Shown here piece after piece: positions 25,380-37,222 of a stretch of 64,000 nucleotides of DNA. Under the pieces are notes generated by a model. That model did no database searches. It was given only the letters and a program-made list of their open reading frames with translations, and was not told the origin of the DNA. Source of the DNA: Pseudomonas sp. S09G 359 (GTDB lineage: Bacteria; Pseudomonadota; Gammaproteobacteria; Pseudomonadales; Pseudomonadaceae). Made by a program: the position numbers and the translations under genes. The stretch's first letter is position 1; the number at the start of each line of letters is the position of its first letter. Where the stretch lies: contig NZ_CP025263.1 of the NCBI RefSeq assembly GCF_002843605.1, positions 6,251,501-6,315,500 of the forward strand, in the 5' to 3' direction.

Positions 25380-26852
25380 ATGGCCCGTTTCGACCTGCAA
25401 AAACTCTACATTGACGGCGGCTACAGCGACGCTGGCAGCGATGCCACCTTCGAAGCCATCAACCCGGCTAACGGTGAAGTTCTCGCCCAAGTGCAACGCG
25501 CTACCAAAGACGACGTTGAACGTGCCGTGGTCAGCGCCGAAAAAGGCCAGAAAATCTGGGCCGCCATGACGGCCATGGAGCGTTCGCGCATCCTGCGTCG
25601 TGCCGTCGACATTCTGCGCGAGCGCAACGACGAGCTGGCCGCCCTGGAAACCCTGGACACCGGTAAAGCGTTCTCCGAAACCAAGTACGTCGACATCGTC
25701 ACCGGCGCCGACGTGCTGGAATACTACGCAGGCCTGGTGCCGGCGATTGAAGGCGAGCAGATCCCGCTGCGCGACACGTCCTTTGTCTACACCCGCCGCG
25801 AGCCGCTGGGTGTGGTGGCCGGTATCGGCGCGTGGAACTACCCGATCCAGATCGCCCTGTGGAAATCCGCACCGGCCCTGGCCGCCGGTAACGCGATGAT
25901 CTTCAAACCCAGCGAAGTCACCTCGCTGACCACCCTGAAACTGGCCGAGATCTACACCGAAGCCGGCGTTCCGGCTGGCGTGTTCAACGTCCTGACCGGC
26001 AGCGGCCGTGAAGTCGGCACCTGGCTGACCGAGCACCCGCGCATCGAGAAAGTCTCGTTCACCGGCGGCACCGACACCGGCAAGAAAGTCATGGCCAGCG
26101 CTTCGAGCTCTTCGCTCAAAGAGGTCACCATGGAACTGGGTGGCAAGTCCCCGCTGATCGTATTCGAAGACGCCGACCTCGACCGCGCCGCCGACATCGC
26201 GATGATGGCCAACTTCTACAGCTCCGGCCAGGTCTGCACCAACGGCACTCGCGTGTTCGTACCCAAGCACCTGCAAGCGGCCTTCGAGGCCAAGATCGTC
26301 GAGCGCGTTGCACGCATCCGCGTTGGCAGCCCGCAGGATGACAACACCAACTTCGGCCCGCTGGTCAGCTTCGCCCACATGGAAAGCGTGCTCGGCTACA
26401 TCGCCAAAGGTAAGGAAGAAGGCGCCCGCGTACTGTGCGGCGGCGACCGCCTGACCGACGGCGAATTCGCCAAAGGCGCGTTTGTTGCCCCGACCGTGTT
26501 CACCGACTGCACCGACGAAATGACCATTGTCCGTGAAGAAATCTTCGGCCCGGTGATGAGCATCCTCACCTACGAAACCGAAGAAGAAGTGATCCGCCGC
26601 GCCAACGACACCGACTTCGGCCTGGCCGCTGGCCTGGTGACCAAAGACCTGAACCGCGCCCACCGCGTGATTCATCAGCTGGAAGCGGGTATCTGCTGGA
26701 TCAACGCCTGGGGCGAGTCCGACGCGAAGATGCCGGTCGGTGGCTACAAGCAATCCGGTGTGGGCCGTGAGAACGGCATCAGCTCGCTGAACAACTTCAC
26801 CCGCATCAAATCGGTACAGGTTGAGCTGGGCGACTACGCCTCGGTGTTCTAA
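25380..26852 (+). CDS. betB: Betaine aldehyde dehydrogenase BetB
   Basis: The 490-residue NAD(P)-dependent aldehyde dehydrogenase has the catalytic glutamate in MELGGKSP and the catalytic Cys286 in [13 protein letters not shown]; the length and Cys number match P. aeruginosa BetB. It oxidises betaine aldehyde to glycine betaine. The start at 25380 has GAGGA upstream; a longer frame from 25326 is not supported. A hybrid REP separates it from betA. Confidence 0.96.
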   Translation: MARFDLQKLYIDGGYSDAGSDATFEAINPANGEVLAQVQRATKDDVERAVVSAEKGQKIWAAMTAMERSRILRRAVDILRERNDELAALETLDTGKAFSETKYVDIVTGADVLEYYAGLVPAIEGEQIPLRDTSFVYTRREPLGVVAGIGAWNYPIQIALWKSAPALAAGNAMIFKPSEVTSLTTLKLAEIYTEAGVPAGVFNVLTGSGREVGTWLTEHPRIEKVSFTGGTDTGKKVMASASSSSLKEVTMELGGKSPLIVFEDADLDRAADIAMMANFYSSGQVCTNGTRVFVPKHLQAAFEAKIVERVARIRVGSPQDDNTNFGPLVSFAHMESVLGYIAKGKEEGARVLCGGDRLTDGEFAKGAFVAPTVFTDCTDEMTIVREEIFGPVMSILTYETEEEVIRRANDTDFGLAAGLVTKDLNRAHRVIHQLEAGICWINAWGESDAKMPVGGYKQSGVGRENGISSLNNFTRIKSVQVELGDYASVF

Positions 26853-26884
26853 GAACCCGGGCCTTGTATTGCCTGTGAGGCCGC

Positions 26885-26973
26885 CATCGGGGCGGTGCGA
26901 CGATTCGACAAGCCCCCTCCCACATTTTGACCGTGTAAACCCGATCAAGTGTGGGGGGGCTTGCCCCCGGTGA
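26885..26973. repeat. Hybrid REP between betB and betA
   Basis: The left arm reads ATCGGGGCGGTGCGACGATT then CGACAAGCCCCCTCCCACA: a second motif (GGTGCGACGATTCGAC) is inserted in the REP head. The right arm is an ordinary GTGGGGGGGCTTGCCCCC. The two arms therefore no longer match fully. Confidence 0.85.
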
Positions 26974-27009
26974 GGCCCGACCTGACCACACTTCAAAGAG
27001 GGTGCATTT

Positions 27010-28704
27010 ATGTCCCAAGAATACGATTACATCATTGTGGGTGCCGGCTCCGCCGGTAACACCCTGGCGACCCGTCTGACCGAAGACGAAGGCGTCACCG
27101 TCCTGCTGCTCGAAGCCGGCGGCCCGGACTACCGTCTCGATTTCCGTACCCAGATGCCAGCCGCCCTGGCCTTCCCACTGCAAGGCCGCCGCTACAACTG
27201 GGCCTACGAAACCGATCCTGAGCCACACATGGACGGCCGCCGGATGGAATGCGGTCGCGGCAAGGGCCTGGGTGGTTCCTCGCTGATCAACGGCATGTGC
27301 TACATCCGTGGCAACGCCATGGACTACGACAACTGGGCAAAACTTCCAGGCCTGGAAAACTGGACGTACCTGGACTGCCTGCCGTATTTCCGCAAAGCCG
27401 AAACCCGTGACATCGGCCCCAACGACTGGCACGGCGGCGATGGCCCGGTCAGCGTGACCACGCCAAAAGCCGGCAACAACCCACTGTTCCACGCCATGGT
27501 TGAAGCTGGCGTGCAGGCCGGTTACCCGCGCACCGAAGACTTGAACGGCTACCAGCAGGAAGGCTTCGGTCCGATGGACCGTACCGTCACGCCGAATGGC
27601 CGTCGCGCCAGCACCGCGCGCGGTTACCTGGACACGGCTAAAAAGCGTTCAACACTGACCATCGTCACCCACGCCCTCACCGACAAAGTGCTGTTCGAAG
27701 GCAAGCGTGCGGTTGGCGTGCGTTACCTGATCGGCGCCGCCGAAGAGCGCGTTGAAGCCCGCGCGCGCAAAGAAGTGTTGGTGTGCAGCGGCGCAATCGC
27801 TTCGCCGCAACTGCTGCAACGCTCCGGTGTTGGCCCGGCCAAACTGCTGGAAAGCCTCGACATCCCGGTGGTCCACGACCTGCCTGGCGTCGGCGAAAAC
27901 CTGCAGGACCACCTTGAGCTGTACCTGCAATACGCCTGCACCCAACCGGTGTCGCTGTACCCGTCGCTGCTCTGGTACAACCAGCCGGCCATCGGTGCCG
28001 AGTGGCTGTTCAACGGCACCGGCATCGGCGCCAGCAACCAGTTCGAAGCGGGCGGTTTCATCCGCACCCGTGAAGAGTTCGATTGGCCGAACATCCAGTA
28101 CCACTTCCTGCCGGTTGCGATTAACTACAACGGCAGCAACGGTGTGAAAGAGCACGGTTTCCAGGCGCACATGGGCTCCATGCGTTCGCCAAGCCGTGGT
28201 CGCATCCAACTGAAGTCGAAGAACCCACGCGACTACCCGAGCATCCTCTTCAACTACATGGCCACCGAGCAGGACTGGCAGGAATTCCGCGACGGCATCC
28301 GCCTGACCCGTGAAATCATGCAGCAGCCGGCGCTGGACCAATACCGCGGCCGCGAAATCAGCCCGGGTATCGAAGTGCAAACCGATGAGCAACTCGACAA
28401 GTTCATCCGCGAGCACGCCGAAACCGCGTTCCACCCGTCCTGCTCGTGCAAGATGGGTACCGACGAGATGGCCGTAGTGGACGGCGAAGGCCGCGTACAT
28501 GGCATGCAGGGCCTGCGTGTGGTGGATGCGTCGATCATGCCGATCATCACCACCGGCAACCTGAACGCGCCAACGATCATGATCGCCGAGAAAATCGCCG
28601 ACAAGATCCGTGGCCGCCAGCCGCTGCCGCGCAGCACTGCGGACTACTATGTGGCCGGCGATGCGCCAGTGCGTGGTAAGCCGTTGCGTGAGATTGCGCA
28701 GTAA
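27010..28704 (+). CDS. betA: Choline dehydrogenase BetA
   Basis: A 564-residue GMC oxidoreductase with the FAD-binding [18 protein letters not shown] at the N terminus, the GMC signature around [15 protein letters not shown], and the active-site histidine region [10 protein letters not shown]. It oxidises choline to betaine aldehyde at the inner membrane with electron transfer to the respiratory chain. AGAGGG precedes the start. It is the last gene of betIBA. Confidence 0.96.
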   Translation: MSQEYDYIIVGAGSAGNTLATRLTEDEGVTVLLLEAGGPDYRLDFRTQMPAALAFPLQGRRYNWAYETDPEPHMDGRRMECGRGKGLGGSSLINGMCYIRGNAMDYDNWAKLPGLENWTYLDCLPYFRKAETRDIGPNDWHGGDGPVSVTTPKAGNNPLFHAMVEAGVQAGYPRTEDLNGYQQEGFGPMDRTVTPNGRRASTARGYLDTAKKRSTLTIVTHALTDKVLFEGKRAVGVRYLIGAAEERVEARARKEVLVCSGAIASPQLLQRSGVGPAKLLESLDIPVVHDLPGVGENLQDHLELYLQYACTQPVSLYPSLLWYNQPAIGAEWLFNGTGIGASNQFEAGGFIRTREEFDWPNIQYHFLPVAINYNGSNGVKEHGFQAHMGSMRSPSRGRIQLKSKNPRDYPSILFNYMATEQDWQEFRDGIRLTREIMQQPALDQYRGREISPGIEVQTDEQLDKFIREHAETAFHPSCSCKMGTDEMAVVDGEGRVHGMQGLRVVDASIMPIITTGNLNAPTIMIAEKIADKIRGRQPLPRSTADYYVAGDAPVRGKPLREIAQ

Positions 28705-28724
28705 CTGATACACCGCGGCGCGCC

Positions 28725-28799
28725 CATCGGGGGCAAGCCCCCTCCCACATTTTGATCGTGTGAACCCGATCAAGTGTGGGAGGGGGCTTGCCCCCGATG
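28725..28799. repeat. Paired REP palindrome downstream of betA
   Basis: Two inverted GGGGGCAAGCCCCC-type units separated by about 25 bases, 21 bases after the betA stop; probably close to the operon end. Confidence 0.92.
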
Positions 28800-28910
28800 A
28801 GTTCCTACCAGACGGTCCAAAACCTCCTGCCTACACTTTCCTTGATCAGCTCCCAGCCCAGGCCTACTCTGTTCGCCTGCCCGCGCCGAGCCGCCCACAA
28901 GGAAGGCCCC

Positions 28911-30353
28911 ATGTTCGACCATCACGCCACACTGAAAAAACACTTCGGTGCCCTGCGCACCAGCGCTGAATTTTTCTCCCTGCGCTATGTACGCGAATCC
29001 GGCCAGTACCTGTCGGTACGCAAAAACGTCGCCGAGCCGCCCAGCCTGAGCCACGACGAAGGCGCGATGCTCACCGTGCGCCTCAACGGCGTCGAAGCCT
29101 ACGCCGCCACCCATGACATTTCCCTGTCCGGCCTGCAAGCCGCCCTCGAACGTGCCGAACAGCAAGCCCGGCAGATCCGGCCCCACGCCCTGCTCGACCT
29201 GCGCGACCAGCAGGTTTCCAGTGATGTGGCCGACTACCTGTCGCCAGACCTCGACCAGCCCTTCCCCTCCTTGAGTGACTGCTACCAATTGCTCGGCGAC
29301 GAGTCCGCCGCCGTGCCCCAGGACGAGCGTCTGGTGAGCTGGGAAGTGAGCCTGGGCCTGACCCACGTCGAACAGATCTACCTCAACAGCGCCGGCGCCG
29401 AACTGCGCCAGGCGCAACGTTTTGTGTTCCCGGGTGTGAGCGTCACGGCCTATGACGGCAATGACAGCCAGACGCGCACCCTGGGCGGCACCAACTTCGG
29501 CCAGCAAGGCGGCTTCGACGTGATCAGCCGCTTCGGCCTGCAAGGCGCAGCCCCCAAAGTCGCCGACAGCGCCCTGCAACTGCTGTTGGCGCCCAACACC
29601 CCTACCGGGCCGCGCGACCTGTTGCTGATGCCCGACCAGATGATCCTGCAGATCCACGAGTCCATCGGCCACCCGCTGGAGCTGGACCGCATCCTCGGCG
29701 ATGAGCGCAATTACGCCGGTACCAGTTTTGTGAAGGCCGAAGACTTCGGCCACCTGCAATACGGCTCCAACCTGCTCAACGTGACCTTCGACCCGGAGAT
29801 TCCCGAGCAACTGGCCAGCTACGCCCACGACGACGACGGCACCCGCGCCAGCAAGCAGTTCCTGATCCGCGAAGGGTTGCTGCTCAAACCGTTGGGCGGG
29901 GCACTCTCGCAATTTCGTTCCGGCATGAGCGGCGTGGCCAACAGCCGTGCCAGCAGCTGGAACCGCGCACCGATCGACCGCATGGCCAACCTCAATATCG
30001 AGCCCGGCGACAAGAGCATGGCGCAGCTGATCGGCGGCATCGAGCACGGCATCCTGATGTCCACCAACCGTTCCTGGTCGATTGACGACGCGCGCAACAA
30101 ATTCCAGTTCGGTTGCGAATGGGGCCAATTGATCGAAAACGGCGAACTCAAGGGCGTGGTGAAAAACCCCAACTACCGGGCCATTTCCGCGCAGTTCTGG
30201 CGCAACCTCAGCGCCGTCGGCGATGCCAGCACCTCGCGGGTCCTGGGTACGCCCAACTGCGGCAAAGGTGAGCCGAACCAGGTGATCCGCGTCGGCCATG
30301 CTTCGCCGGCCTGCGTGTTCAGCAACATTGATGTATTCGGGGGGGATGCCTGA
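28911..30353 (+). CDS. TldD-like metallopeptidase
   Basis: The 480-residue protein has the HExxxH zinc motif HESIGHPLELD from His249, followed by GDERNYAGTSFV, diagnostic for the TldD half of TldD/TldE (PmbA) peptidases. In E. coli TldD/TldE is a heterodimer that cuts unfolded peptides, such as modified microcin precursors. ATG at 28911 (MFDHHATLKK) is preceded by AAGGAAGG; the frame extends to 28776 through the REP. The next gene overlaps by one base and encodes the partner. This pair seems additional to the housekeeping tldD/pmbA that pseudomonads carry elsewhere, but the rest of the genome is not visible. Confidence 0.9.
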   Translation: MFDHHATLKKHFGALRTSAEFFSLRYVRESGQYLSVRKNVAEPPSLSHDEGAMLTVRLNGVEAYAATHDISLSGLQAALERAEQQARQIRPHALLDLRDQQVSSDVADYLSPDLDQPFPSLSDCYQLLGDESAAVPQDERLVSWEVSLGLTHVEQIYLNSAGAELRQAQRFVFPGVSVTAYDGNDSQTRTLGGTNFGQQGGFDVISRFGLQGAAPKVADSALQLLLAPNTPTGPRDLLLMPDQMILQIHESIGHPLELDRILGDERNYAGTSFVKAEDFGHLQYGSNLLNVTFDPEIPEQLASYAHDDDGTRASKQFLIREGLLLKPLGGALSQFRSGMSGVANSRASSWNRAPIDRMANLNIEPGDKSMAQLIGGIEHGILMSTNRSWSIDDARNKFQFGCEWGQLIENGELKGVVKNPNYRAISAQFWRNLSAVGDASTSRVLGTPNCGKGEPNQVIRVGHASPACVFSNIDVFGGDA

Positions 30354-31669
30354 TGAATAACTTCAAGGCATTGGTCGACTGGCTCAAGCAGGCCATCACC
30401 GAGACAGAACAGTTCCACTTGGGTTATGCCGCGGAATCGTCCGAGTTCGTGCGCTTCAACCACGCCAAAGTACGCCAGGCCGGGCAGGTGCAACAGGCCA
30501 GCCTCAACCTGAAACTTATCCATGACGGGCGCCATGCCGACTTGAGCATCACCCTCGCCGGTGAACCCGAACTGGACCGCCAGCGCCTGGCCGCCGGCCT
30601 GCAACAGCTGCGCGAGACCTTGCCGCTGCTGCCGCCGGACCCGTACCTGCTGCTCAACCACGACGCCTGGCACAGTCATAACGGACAGGCCCAACCCCTG
30701 CCGGACCTGGCCCAGGTACTCGAAGACATCAGCCAGGCAGCGCAGGGCGCAGACTTGGTGGGTATCTACGCCGCCGGCCCGATCAGCCGTGGGTTTGCCA
30801 GCTCGAACGGCGCATTTGGCTGGCATCAGGCCAATAGCTTCAACTTCGATTTCAGCCTGTTCCACGCCAATGGCGAAGCCGTGAAAGCCAGCTACGCCGG
30901 CAACCAATGGGACAGCGCCGAATTCGCCCGCCGCTTCCAACTGGCCCGTGAGCAGCTGGAATTCCTCGGCCGCCCGCTGCACTCACTGGCACCCGGCGAG
31001 TACCGTGCCTACCTGGCCCCGGCAGCGCTGGAAGAAATCATCAGCCTTATCACCTGGGGTGGGTTTTCCGCGCAGGCCATCGCCAGCAAAGGCAGCTCGC
31101 TGCAAAAGCTCTACGCCGGCGAGCAGCATTTGAGCCCGCTGGTGAGCGTCGACGAACAGATCAGCGGCTCGTTGAGCCAGGCGTTCTCCAGCGAGGGCTA
31201 CCCGCGCGGTGATGTCACGCTGATCAACGCCGGCAAGGCCGACGGCCAACTGGTGAACTCGCGCAGCGCCGCCGAATACGGCCTCAGCGCCAACGGCGCC
31301 AGCAGCGACGAATCCCCCACCGCATTGCAGATGGCGGCGGGCACCCTGGCCCAGGCCGACATTCTCAAGCAACTGGGCACCGGGCTGTACATCAGCAACC
31401 TGTGGTACCTGAACTACTCCGACCTGCCCGCCGCACGCCTGACCGGCATGACGCGCTTCGCCACGTTCTGGGTGGAAGACGGCGTGATCAAGGCGCCGGT
31501 GAGTACCATGCGCTTCGATGACAGTGTGTACAGCTTGCTCGGCTCGCAGTTGGAAGCCCTGACCGCGGAGCGGGAATTGCTGCTGTCGGCCAGTACGTAT
31601 GGCCAGCGCAATACCGCGTCCAACCTGCTCCCTGGCGCCCTGGTCAAGCGCCTGACGCTAACCCTCTAA
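30353..31669 (+). CDS. PmbA/TldE-like partner protein
   Basis: The 438-residue protein belongs to the TldD/PmbA family but has no HExxxH motif, as expected for the TldE half that shapes the peptide channel. Its start overlaps the stop of the TldD-like gene (TGATG at 30351-30355), so the two should be made in equal amounts. The C-terminal domain runs from about residue 210 and includes SSLQKLYAGEQHLSPLVSVD. Substrate unknown; no precursor-peptide gene was recognised beside it. Confidence 0.88.
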   Translation: MNNFKALVDWLKQAITETEQFHLGYAAESSEFVRFNHAKVRQAGQVQQASLNLKLIHDGRHADLSITLAGEPELDRQRLAAGLQQLRETLPLLPPDPYLLLNHDAWHSHNGQAQPLPDLAQVLEDISQAAQGADLVGIYAAGPISRGFASSNGAFGWHQANSFNFDFSLFHANGEAVKASYAGNQWDSAEFARRFQLAREQLEFLGRPLHSLAPGEYRAYLAPAALEEIISLITWGGFSAQAIASKGSSLQKLYAGEQHLSPLVSVDEQISGSLSQAFSSEGYPRGDVTLINAGKADGQLVNSRSAAEYGLSANGASSDESPTALQMAAGTLAQADILKQLGTGLYISNLWYLNYSDLPAARLTGMTRFATFWVEDGVIKAPVSTMRFDDSVYSLLGSQLEALTAERELLLSASTYGQRNTASNLLPGALVKRLTLTL

Positions 31670-31682
31670 ACACCGAAGATCC

Positions 31683-31774
31683 AATGTGGGAGGGGGCTTG
31701 CCCCCGATGACGGTGTATCAGTTGAAATATCTTAAACTGAACCACAGTCATCGGGGGCAAGCCCCCTCCCACAT
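31683..31774. repeat. Paired REP palindrome between the PmbA-like gene and rhlA
   Basis: Inverted GTGGGAGGGGGCTTGCCCCC units with a spacer of about 45 bases, starting 14 bases after the PmbA-like stop. Confidence 0.92.
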
Positions 31775-31922
31775 TGCTTTGCGGTGATTTCAGATACTTC
31801 GTTTCACCTATTCCTACCACCAAATCCCATCTCATCGCTCTCCCCCTGCAGCCTGTTGTCGCCTGTAAAAAACCTCGTTATAAAGGTTAGTGGCATACCG
31901 CCACCGCACAGGAAGTCCCGCG

Positions 31923-32813
31923 ATGAACCATGGAAGTTTCGTCTTACAAAAGCTGTTCAAACACTACAACGTTCACGTCGAGCAACTGGGTAACGACCCG
32001 CACAAGAAAACCGTGCTGATGGTCAACGGGGCCCTGTCCACCACGCGGTCCTTTGCGCGCACCAGCAAGTGCCTTTCCGAGCATTTCAATGTGCTGCTGT
32101 TCGACCTGCCGTTCTCCGGCTACTCGCGTGAACACAACACCGACCTGGACCTGGTGACCAAGGACGACGAGGTGCAAATCCTGCGTGCCCTGGTGGAGCG
32201 CTTCCAGGTCAACCACCTGGTGTCAGCCTCCTGGGGTGGCATCTCCACGCTGCTGACCCTGGCGCACAACCCGCCTACCATCGAAAGCTCGGTGGTGATG
32301 GCCCTGGCGCCCAACCTCAACCAGGCCATGCTCGACTATGTGGAGCGCGTGCGCGTGCTGATCGAGGCTGATGACAAATCCGCCGTCGGCCACCTGCTCA
32401 ACGAAACGGTCGGCAAATACCTGTCACCGCGCCTCAAGCGCAACAACCATCGCCACCTGTCGAACATGGCCACCACCGAGTACCGCCAGGCGCGTTTTCA
32501 TATCCACCAGGTGCTGGCCCTGGGCGATGGCAACTACCTGCCGGCCCTCAGGCAGATTGAAACGCCGGTGCACTTTCTCAACGGCACGCTGGACGAATAC
32601 ACCCCCGCTGCCGAGGCTCGGCTATTCCAGCACTATGTAGGCCGCAGCAGCTTTGCCGTCGCCGAACACACCGGCCATTTGCTCGACCTGGAGTCCCGCG
32701 AGGCGGCCCTGGCGGTGCACCGTGCGCTGTTGGATTTCCTGGTGGGCGAGCACGCAACACTGTCGGAATTAGACGAACAGCCTGTGGGAAAAGGAGCGAC
32801 GAATGGCGCATAA
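31923..32813 (+). CDS. rhlA: RhlA-like 3-(3-hydroxyalkanoyloxy)alkanoate synthase
   Basis: The 296-residue alpha/beta-hydrolase-fold protein is strikingly like RhlA of P. aeruginosa (295 residues): [43 protein letters not shown] and [12 protein letters not shown] all match it better than PhaG. The expected catalytic triad is Ser103, Asp224 (GTLDEYT) and His252 (HTGHLLDLE). RhlA condenses two 3-hydroxyacyl-ACP units into the lipid part of rhamnolipids, which is itself a surfactant. There is no rhlB here; the next gene is a DHA2 exporter. AGGAAG precedes the start. PhaG-like transacylase activity is the main alternative. Confidence 0.85.
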   Translation: MNHGSFVLQKLFKHYNVHVEQLGNDPHKKTVLMVNGALSTTRSFARTSKCLSEHFNVLLFDLPFSGYSREHNTDLDLVTKDDEVQILRALVERFQVNHLVSASWGGISTLLTLAHNPPTIESSVVMALAPNLNQAMLDYVERVRVLIEADDKSAVGHLLNETVGKYLSPRLKRNNHRHLSNMATTEYRQARFHIHQVLALGDGNYLPALRQIETPVHFLNGTLDEYTPAAEARLFQHYVGRSSFAVAEHTGHLLDLESREAALAVHRALLDFLVGEHATLSELDEQPVGKGATNGA

Positions 32814-32849
32814 TCGCCAACACATAGCCTGCTAACAAAAAGGTCCCCC

Positions 32850-34277
32850 ATGCCGAATCGTGTCCCGCTCGATGCCAAGACCGCCCGCTGGCTCCCCTGG
32901 GTGGTGGCGATTGCCTTCTTCATGCAGTCGCTGGACGGGACGATTCTGAACACGGCACTGCCGGCCATGGCCCGGGACCTGGCGGAAAACCCATTGCGCA
33001 TGCAAGGGGTGGTGATCGCCTACATGCTCACCGTCGCCTTGCTGATCCCGGCATCGGGCTGGATCGCCGACCGCTTCGGCACCAAAAAAATCTTTTTCGG
33101 CGCGATCATGCTGTTCAGCATCGGCTCGCTGCTGTGCGCCTTGTCCAGCAGCTTGAGCATGCTGGTGGGCGCGCGGGTGATCCAGGGCTTGGGTGGCGCG
33201 CTGATGCTGCCCGTTGGCCGCCTGGTGGTGCTGCGCGCCTACCCCCGCTCCGAACTGGTGCGGATCATGGGCTTCATCACCATCCCCGGCCTGCTCGGCC
33301 CGCTGCTCGGCCCGACCATGGGCGGCTGGATGGTGCAATACCTGACCTGGCACTGGATCTTCCTGATCAACCTGCCGGTGGGCATGATCGGTTGCTACGC
33401 CGTGTGGAAGTTCATCCCCGACCTGCGGGGCAGCGAACGCACGCGCTTTGATGGCATCGGCTTCCTGCTGTTTGGCGCGGCGATGGTGTTGATCACCATC
33501 GCCATGGAAGGCTTGGGCGAACTGCACCTGCCGCACCTGCGGGTGATGTTGCTGCTGTTCGGCGGGCTGGCGTGCCTGGCGGCGTACTGGCTGCGAGCCG
33601 GGCATATCGATAACCCGCTGTTTTCGCCGGTGCTGTTCAAGACGCGCACCTTCGCCGTGGGCATCCTCGGCAACCTGTTTGCGCGCCTGGGCAGCGGCGC
33701 GCTGCCGTTCCTGGTGCCGCTGCTGTTGCAGGTGGCGTTGGGCTATTCGCCGTCGGAGGCCGGCATGAGCATGCTGCCGCTGGCGGCGGCGGCAATGTTT
33801 GCCAAGTCCATCGCCCGCCCGCTGATCGAGCGCGTGGGTTACCGCATCGTGCTCACCGGCAACACCCTGGCGCTGGGGATCATGCTGGCGAGCATGGGCC
33901 TGGTCACCGAACACACGCCCTACCCGCTGCTGCTGGCGATGCTGGCCGTGCTCGGCGCAATTAACTCGCTGCAATTTACCGCGATGAACACCGTGACCCT
34001 GATCGACCTCGACGACGCCCAGGCCAGCAGCGGCAACAGCTTGCTCTCGGTGGTGGCGCAGTTGTCCTTGAGCCTGGGGGTGGCCTGCGCCGGTGCGCTG
34101 CTGGGCGGGTTTACCGCAGAAACCGGCAACGACGGTGTCAGCACGGTGCTCGGCGCGTTCCAGCTGACCTTCCTTACCGTGGGCATCATGGCGATGCTGG
34201 CAGCGGCGATCTTCCTGCAATTGTCGCCAAAAGACGGCAAACGCGTGGCCAGCCCGGAGCAACATATCGAGCATTAA
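32850..34277 (+). CDS. DHA2-family (EmrB/MdtD-like) MFS exporter
   Basis: A 475-residue membrane protein with about 14 helices and the motifs of drug:proton antiporters: FFMQSLDGTILNTALP (motif D), IADRFGTKK (motif A) and GPLLGPTMGGWM (motif C). It follows rhlA by 36 bases in the same direction, so co-transcription is likely. Multidrug export is the family role; export of the neighbouring enzyme's lipid product is an attractive inference, since rhamnolipid clusters of Burkholderia include MFS exporters. Orthologues named MdtD are also common as isolated genes. Confidence 0.88.
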   Translation: MPNRVPLDAKTARWLPWVVAIAFFMQSLDGTILNTALPAMARDLAENPLRMQGVVIAYMLTVALLIPASGWIADRFGTKKIFFGAIMLFSIGSLLCALSSSLSMLVGARVIQGLGGALMLPVGRLVVLRAYPRSELVRIMGFITIPGLLGPLLGPTMGGWMVQYLTWHWIFLINLPVGMIGCYAVWKFIPDLRGSERTRFDGIGFLLFGAAMVLITIAMEGLGELHLPHLRVMLLLFGGLACLAAYWLRAGHIDNPLFSPVLFKTRTFAVGILGNLFARLGSGALPFLVPLLLQVALGYSPSEAGMSMLPLAAAAMFAKSIARPLIERVGYRIVLTGNTLALGIMLASMGLVTEHTPYPLLLAMLAVLGAINSLQFTAMNTVTLIDLDDAQASSGNSLLSVVAQLSLSLGVACAGALLGGFTAETGNDGVSTVLGAFQLTFLTVGIMAMLAAAIFLQLSPKDGKRVASPEQHIEH

Positions 34278-34359
34278 CGGGCTTCTCGTCTAGAACTTGC
34301 GGGGAAATTCCCACAGGGCTGGTACACTGCGCGACATTTTGTTTTGCAGAGCCAGTCCC

Positions 34360-35745
<1,386 letters not shown>

Positions 35746-35770
35746 AGATCTCAAGCTATACAGAGATCTA

Positions 35771-35864
35771 AATGTGGGAGCGGGCTTGCTCGCGAAGGCG
35801 GTGGATCAGTCAACTTATTCGGTGGCTGACACACTGCATTCGCGAGCAAGCCCGCTCCCACATT
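35771..35864. repeat. Paired REP palindrome (GCGGGCTTGCTCGC type)
   Basis: AATGTGGGAGCGGGCTTGCT and its inverse enclose a spacer of about 45 bases between dbpA and the flavoprotein gene, 26 bases after the dbpA stop. Confidence 0.92.
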
Positions 35865-35904
35865 CAACTGCATTCCAATTCAGAATTTGTATGAGGACAT
35901 CGCT

Positions 35905-37083
35905 GTGCGCTCGACCGAAGTTGTGATCATTGGCGCCGGCGCCGCAGGCTTGATGTGCGCACTGACCGCCGCCGGGCGTGGGCGCAAGGTGATGCTGATC
36001 GACCACGCGAACAAGGCCGGCAAAAAGATCCTGATGTCCGGCGGTGGCCGCTGCAACTTCACCAATATGTACACCGAGCCGGCCAACTTCCTCTCGCACA
36101 ACGCGCACTTCTGCAAGTCGGCCCTGGCGCGCTACACCCAATGGGATTTCATTGCGCTGGTGGCCAAGCACGGCGTGCCGTATCACGAGAAGAAGCTCGG
36201 CCAACTGTTCTGCGACAACAAGTCCAGCGACATCCTCGGCATGCTGCTCGACGAGTGCATCCAGACTGGCGTGAGCCTGCACCTGGACACGTCGATCGAG
36301 GAAATCGCCAAGCTCGACAGCGGTTATCAGTTGCAAACCACCCTCGGTGAGCTGCGCTGCGAGTCGCTGGTAATCGCCACCGGCGGCCTGTCGATTCCGA
36401 CCCTGGGCGCCACCGGTTTCGGTTACCAAGTGGCCAAACAGTTCGGCCATGAACTGCTGCCGACTCGCGCAGGACTGGTGCCGTTCACCATCACCGACCA
36501 GCTCAAGGAGCTGTGCGGCGAGTTGTCGGGCACTTCGGTGGACTGCCTGGTCAGCTGCAATGACCAGAGCTTTCGCGAGAACATCTTGTTTACCCATCGC
36601 GGCCTCAGCGGGCCGGCGATCCTGCAGATTTCCTCGTACTGGGAATCCGGCGACACGGTGGAAATCAACCTGCTGCCCGACCATGACGCCCACAGCTGGC
36701 TGCAGGAGCAACAGGTCGAGCGTCCCAACAGCGAGTTGAAAACCCTGCTGGGCGAGATCTTCACCAAGAAGATGGCCAACCTGCTGGCGGAAACCTGGTT
36801 CGTGTCCAAGCCGATGAAGCAGTACACCCACGCTGAAATCGCCGACATCGCCGGCAAGTTGTCCAGCTGGCAGCTGATACCGGCGGGCACCGAGGGCTAT
36901 CGCACCGCAGAGGTGACGCTGGGCGGCGTGGATACGCGGGAAGTGTCGTCCAAGACCATGGAATCGCTGAAAAGCCCTGGCCTGTACTTTATCGGTGAAG
37001 TGCTGGATGTGACCGGCCACTTGGGCGGGTTCAACTTTCAGTGGGCCTGGGCTTCGGGCTACGCCGCCGCGCAATTTGCCTGA
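35905..37083 (+). CDS. HI0933/YhiN-type flavoprotein
   Basis: The 392-residue protein starts with an FAD-binding motif EVVIIGAGAAGLMCALTAAG and has the family hallmark GKKILMSGGGRCNFTN, with a C-terminal GLYFIGEVLDVTGHLGGFNF. Members are annotated as NAD(P)/FAD-dependent oxidoreductases or BaiN-like enzymes; the substrate is not known. I choose GTG at 35905, preceded by GAGGA with a six-base gap; no nearer ATG exists. It is a single gene flanked by REPs. Confidence 0.88.
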   Translation: MRSTEVVIIGAGAAGLMCALTAAGRGRKVMLIDHANKAGKKILMSGGGRCNFTNMYTEPANFLSHNAHFCKSALARYTQWDFIALVAKHGVPYHEKKLGQLFCDNKSSDILGMLLDECIQTGVSLHLDTSIEEIAKLDSGYQLQTTLGELRCESLVIATGGLSIPTLGATGFGYQVAKQFGHELLPTRAGLVPFTITDQLKELCGELSGTSVDCLVSCNDQSFRENILFTHRGLSGPAILQISSYWESGDTVEINLLPDHDAHSWLQEQQVERPNSELKTLLGEIFTKKMANLLAETWFVSKPMKQYTHAEIADIAGKLSSWQLIPAGTEGYRTAEVTLGGVDTREVSSKTMESLKSPGLYFIGEVLDVTGHLGGFNFQWAWASGYAAAQFA

Positions 37084-37098
37084 CACAACACGGTAAAA

Positions 37099-37222
37099 AA
37101 TGTGGGAGGGGCGGTGCGACGATTCGACTTGCCCCCGATGGCAGTGTTTCAGCTAGCGCATCTGTTGCTGGTACACCGCTATCGGGGGCAAGTCGAATCG
37201 TCGCACCGCCCCTCCCACATTT
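37099..37222. repeat. Hybrid REP pair with embedded GGTGCGACGATTCGAC motif
   Basis: Both arms contain the inserted motif: GGGGCGGTGCGACGATTCGA on the left and its mirror (TCGAATCGTCGCACCGCCCC) on the right, so the palindrome stays symmetric. The same inserted motif appears in one arm only at 26885. Confidence 0.88.

Noticed and set aside
31871..31888. Quorum-sensing lux-type box upstream of rhlA
   Set aside because: AACCTCGTTATAAAGGTT is a partial inverted repeat, but the CT and AG are eight bases apart, not the spacing of las/rhl boxes.
32832..34274. 480-residue frame antisense to the DHA2 exporter
   Set aside because: Very high His/Gln/Ala content and low complexity; a shadow of a GC-rich membrane-protein gene.
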